From Desulfobulbaceae bacterium (GTDB lineage Bacteria > Desulfobacterota > Desulfobulbia > Desulfobulbales > Desulfobulbaceae), in NCBI GenBank assembly GCA_027011235.1, contig JALVAI010000313.1:1-7349 (forward strand): 7,349 bases of DNA, in the 5' to 3' direction. The position numbers and the translations under genes are program-made. Shown here piece after piece: positions 5,170 through 7,349 of this stretch; within the stretch, counting starts at the first letter, position 1, and each line of letters begins with the position of its first letter. Under the pieces are notes generated by a model, which worked only from the letters and a program-made list of their open reading frames with translations, was not told the DNA's origin and made no database searches.

Positions 5170-6803
5170 GAATTTCGCCTCCCTTTTGAGGTGATAATGC
5201 GCCCAACACCGTGTAATCCTGCTAAAACGAGCAGGGTCAGGCAGGAAAGCCAACCGATACGATCAAGCCGTTTACTGTGGTCACGCCCAGGCATGTAAAA
5301 CCCGGTCAGCTTTTTGAGGCGTCCATTTCGGCTGTGGCAACTCTCACAGCTGAGCGCATCCTCTGCCGGAGAAATCATATGGGCAACAGGTCGGAGATAC
5401 TCGGTTTCGACAAATCCCACCTTGCCGCTGAATTTTCTGTGAACAGCCTGTTGACCGGCGGCAACTGATTTCTGCCAGTCAAAATCCTTCCAGTAGGCTC
5501 CTGAACCCTTGGGGCCAAAAAGCTTTGGAACGACAAGAGTCTTGTTCACTGGGTCATAGACCTGTTTACCGCGCATCATCTTAAAAGGAGTAATCTTTGA
5601 GTGCGGGTCATTTTTATCCCCATGCAGGATCGTTAATCGAACCGGTTTGCTGTCATCAATTTTATCGGTGGCCAGCACATGGGTAATAACGCCGTTAAAC
5701 CAGGCATATTCCGGTTGTATGTTTTTGGCCCAGCCAAGATCACCCTTTTTGGTGTGGTAGGAGACCTTGCCCAAGGCATCCTTTTTCACGATGTACTTAT
5801 GCCCTTCTTTAAATTTGCCAGCGGTTGACCAGTCCCACCAGACAAGGGTAGGTTTTTTTCTTGCCAACAACGGAACATGACAGGTTTCGCAGGCAATTCT
5901 GGCTGTATGATTGTTCAGGATGGTGGAATTTTTTCTGTCTTTATGGGGATGGGCGCTGTGACAGGATTCACAGGCTATCCGTGAAGGAGAATCCACTGGC
6001 ATGGCCAGGGAATGATTTGTTGTCGCCGGGGTGGAATAGTAGCGGCCTTCGACCTGGTGTCCGTTTTCGGTATGGCACCTGGTACAGGAAAAGTTCAGGC
6101 CCTTTGCGTCCATATGGACATCAAGGGCATGGTCGGGATTGACAAGGGAGGAGTCAAGATCACCATGCTTAACCCCGTCACCTCCGCCACCTTTGAAGTG
6201 GCAGGCGCCGCAGGTTGCTCTGGAACTTGGGCCGACATTGCGGGCAACTTTTTTCAGATCAACCGGCGGAAAAACCTTTTTGCCGAATTTTTTTTCAGTG
6301 TAAGGTGGATTACCACAGCTTGTCGGGAATTTTTTATATGTCCCGGTTGTATCATGACATACCAGGCAATCTATATTTTGTTGCGAGGAAAAATCAAATG
6401 AATCATCTTTCCATCCATAACCGGCGTGACAGCTGGTGCACCTGCACCAGTTTGATTCAACAGCAATTCAGAAGTTGTTGAGAACATTTTTCTTGCCGAT
6501 CCCCTTCTGTTCACCGCTTGCTGCTTGCCAGGTCCAGTGATAGGTCTGTTGAAACTGATGCCCGGCTTCTGTATGGCAGCTTAAACAGGCCTGGGTAACC
6601 TCCTGCCCTGTGGAAAAATCCTGGTTGAGTACCTTGAATTTTGAATGATCAGCTGTTGACAAATGGTATGCGGGTGACCTGACGGAAGTTCCGACTCCAT
6701 GTCCGTTATTACCGCCATCGGCAGCAGCCGCCATAACCGGTGTGGTCAGACAGATGACCGCCGCCAACCCAATACCGGGTATTCCAGATCGTTTTCCGTT
6801 CAT
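5166..6803 (-). CDS. Octaheme c-type cytochrome, tetrathionate reductase (OTR) family, probable selenoprotein
   Basis: Periplasmic multiheme reductase of 545 residues if the in-frame TGA at 6470-6468 is read as Sec112. The start is ATG at 6803, with AAAGGAGGG (6811-6819) 7 nt upstream; a TTG two codons earlier is too close to that site. Residues 1 to about 27 form a signal peptide. Eight CXXCH heme motifs begin at C73, C122, C146, C198, C240, C278, C305 and C486, the exact count of the OTR family, and CTSCHAGYGW (122-131) is characteristic of it. Residues 515-537 form a C-terminal membrane anchor, followed by a basic end. The Shewanella OTR reduces tetrathionate, nitrite and hydroxylamine in vitro and has a lysine-ligated active-site heme; the true substrate here is unknown. 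The stop overlaps the cytochrome b start (ATGA). Ordinary translation would stop after 111 residues and one heme. A pseudogene or sequencing error is the alternative, but no other lesion is present. Confidence 0.85.
6433..6450 (-). promoter_or_regulatory. Bacterial SECIS-like stem-loop
   Basis: On the minus strand CTGGTGC-AGGT-GCACCAG forms a perfect 7-bp stem with an AGGU tetraloop. The stem starts 17 nt, and the loop 24 nt, after the TGA. Bacterial SECIS elements lie just downstream of the UGA, with the apical loop at about 16-37 nt and a G in the first two loop positions, as here. The E. coli fdhF SECIS apical region (UUGCAGGUCUGCACCAA) shares the UGCAGGU and GCACCA segments. The hairpin is within coding sequence for W-C-R-C-T-S just before heme motif 2. 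Confidence 0.75.
6468..6470 (-). other. In-frame TGA, probable selenocysteine codon (Sec112)
   Basis: The codon follows LNNF (108-111) and precedes IAVESNW (113-119). The frame is open for 111 codons before it and 433 after it. From memory, OTR homologues have Cys in this NNF-C-IA context shortly before the second heme motif, so TGA replaces Cys, the standard swap in bacterial selenoproteins. The SECIS-like hairpin at 6433-6450 supports recoding. The selA, selB, selC and selD genes are not in this window. Confidence 0.75.
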
Positions 6804-6873
6804 TTGCAAGCCCTCCTTTGAGCATACCCATCATCCCCATCAATGAAAAAGTCATGATCAGGCCAATGGGTTT

Positions 6874-6887
6874 TGTTCATTTGAACA
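6874..6887. promoter_or_regulatory. Palindrome TGTTCA-TT-TGAACA at the predicted start site
   Basis: Perfect 6-bp inverted arms with a 2-bp centre lie directly downstream of the candidate -10 and overlap the expected transcription start. The position suits a repressor operator for the octaheme operon. It does not match the FNR box (TTGAT-N4-ATCAA) exactly, so the regulator is unknown. Confidence 0.35.
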
Positions 6888-6889
6888 TA

Positions 6890-6919
6890 ACGATAAGAAC
6901 AATACCCGGTGGATGTCAA
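6890..6919 (-). promoter_or_regulatory. Candidate sigma70-type promoter of the octaheme operon
   Basis: On the minus strand a perfect TTGACA (6914-6919) is followed after 18 nt by TATCGT (6890-6895, four of six matches). A start near 6883 would give a leader of about 80 nt to the ATG at 6803. It lies in the 168-bp gap after the epimerase gene, consistent with independent transcription of the cytochrome operon. Confidence 0.45.
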
Positions 6920-6946
6920 CTTTTTTCATCTGTTCCGAGAAATGAT

Positions 6947-6958
6947 TTTCCCGGGAAA
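6947..6958 (-). repeat. Palindrome TTTCCCGGGAAA after the epimerase gene
   Basis: A perfect 12-bp palindrome sits 14 nt beyond the epimerase stop on the minus strand and can be extended by GAT/ATC across a one-base bulge. The following minus-strand sequence (ATTTCTCGG) is only weakly U-rich, so it is a poor terminator at best. Confidence 0.3.
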
Positions 6959-6971
6959 CATCCCATGATAT

Positions 6972-7349
6972 TCATACATTGTAGTATGATCTATACCAGT
7001 CGACAAAGTTGCGCACGCCCTCTTCTATTGTTGTTTCGGGCTTGAAATCGATCTCCCGAACCAGGTCCGACACATCGGCATAGGTGGCGGGCACATCACC
7101 GTCCTGCATGGGCAGAAAATTCTTTTTTGCCTTTTTCCCAAGGCAGTCTTCAAGGACCTCGATATAGCGCATCAGCTTTTCCTTGTTGTTGTTGCCGATA
7201 TTGTATACCCGCCACGGACAGTAACTTGTTGCCGGATCAGGGTGGTCGCCGCTCCAGGTCGGATCAGGGACAGGCAAATGGTCGACAAGCCTGACAACAC
7301 CTTCGACAATATCATCGATATAGGTGAAGTCACGTTCCATATTGCCGTT
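6972..7349 (-). CDS. UDP-glucuronate 4-epimerase-like NAD-dependent sugar epimerase (C-terminal part)
   Basis: The window shows the last 125 codons; the gene continues beyond 7349 and the Rossmann NAD-binding half is missing. It is an extended SDR family enzyme acting on UDP-sugars for capsule, LPS or exopolysaccharide. The motifs fit the CapI/LpsL type UDP-glucuronate 4-epimerases: RDFTYIDDIVEGV at the start of the visible part, then VYNIGNNNKEKL, ALGK-like CLGKKAKKNFLPMQ, GDVPATYADVSDLV, and a C-terminal FKPETTIEEGVRNFVDWYR. The stop TGA is at 6974-6972. It is transcribed in the same direction as the octaheme operon but is separated from it by 168 bp with a probable promoter, so no functional link is implied. 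Confidence 0.88.
   Translation of the reverse strand, partial: NGNMERDFTYIDDIVEGVVRLVDHLPVPDPTWSGDHPDPATSYCPWRVYNIGNNNKEKLMRYIEVLEDCLGKKAKKNFLPMQDGDVPATYADVSDLVREIDFKPETTIEEGVRNFVDWYRSYYNV

Noticed and set aside
5166..6113. A separate 315-residue tetraheme cytochrome starting at ATG 6113
   Set aside because: The frame is open for 118 more codons upstream with three further CXXCH motifs and no signal peptide at this ATG. It is an internal methionine of the octaheme protein.
6468..6809. A separate 111-113 residue monoheme protein ending at the TGA
   Set aside because: The downstream frame is identical, continues the family sequence without a gap and holds the other seven heme motifs. The piece has no independent fold or precedent.
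6709..6855. Small Met-rich frame (48 codons, minus) upstream of and overlapping the octaheme gene
   Set aside because: No ribosome binding site precedes its ATG, and most of it is an alternative frame of the signal-peptide region.

Overview
The window looks like a chromosomal segment from an anaerobic, respiring Gram-negative bacterium, most likely a Desulfobacterota relative (Desulfobulbia-like). That placement is inferred from a multiheme cytochrome c module with its own membrane cytochrome b, a zinc-type adenylate kinase, a long-type PurC, tandem Hsp20 genes and an apparent selenocysteine codon. No rRNA, tRNA, CRISPR array or insertion sequence is visible.

Layout. 1-114 is the 3' end of an unrecognised + strand gene. 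115-374 is non-coding and holds a REP-like inverted-repeat element and a CACGTGCAA repeat cluster. Next come two minus-strand housekeeping genes, adk (1385-2032) and then purC (375-1265), separated by a strong GC-rich hairpin. A roughly 400-bp AT-rich divergent spacer with a probable promoter and a long leader stem-loop precedes two + strand Hsp20 genes (2430-2888, 3050-3451). These converge on a minus-strand secreted DUF3108 protein (3454-4302); the intrinsic terminator of the hsp20 pair lies inside that gene's coding end. A minus-strand two-gene respiratory operon follows: an octaheme cytochrome c of the tetrathionate reductase (OTR) family (5166-6803) overlapping a four-helix cytochrome b (4561-5169) by ATGA. 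The right edge holds the C-terminal part of a UDP-glucuronate 4-epimerase-like gene (6972-7349).

The main result concerns the octaheme cytochrome. Conventional ORF calling breaks it into a 111-residue N-terminal piece and a downstream piece because of one in-frame TGA at 6470-6468. The frame is the same and open on both sides, all eight CXXCH motifs are intact, and the TGA sits where I recall OTR homologues having Cys (NNF-[C]-IAV, just before the second heme motif). Beginning 17 nt after the TGA is a perfect 7-bp stem with an AGGU tetraloop that closely resembles the apical part of the E. coli fdhF SECIS. The best reading is one 545-residue selenoprotein with Sec112 near heme 2, anchored by a C-terminal helix and supplied with quinol electrons by the cytochrome b. 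I know of no established description of a selenocysteine OTR, but I could not search. The main alternative is a recent nonsense mutation or a sequencing error.
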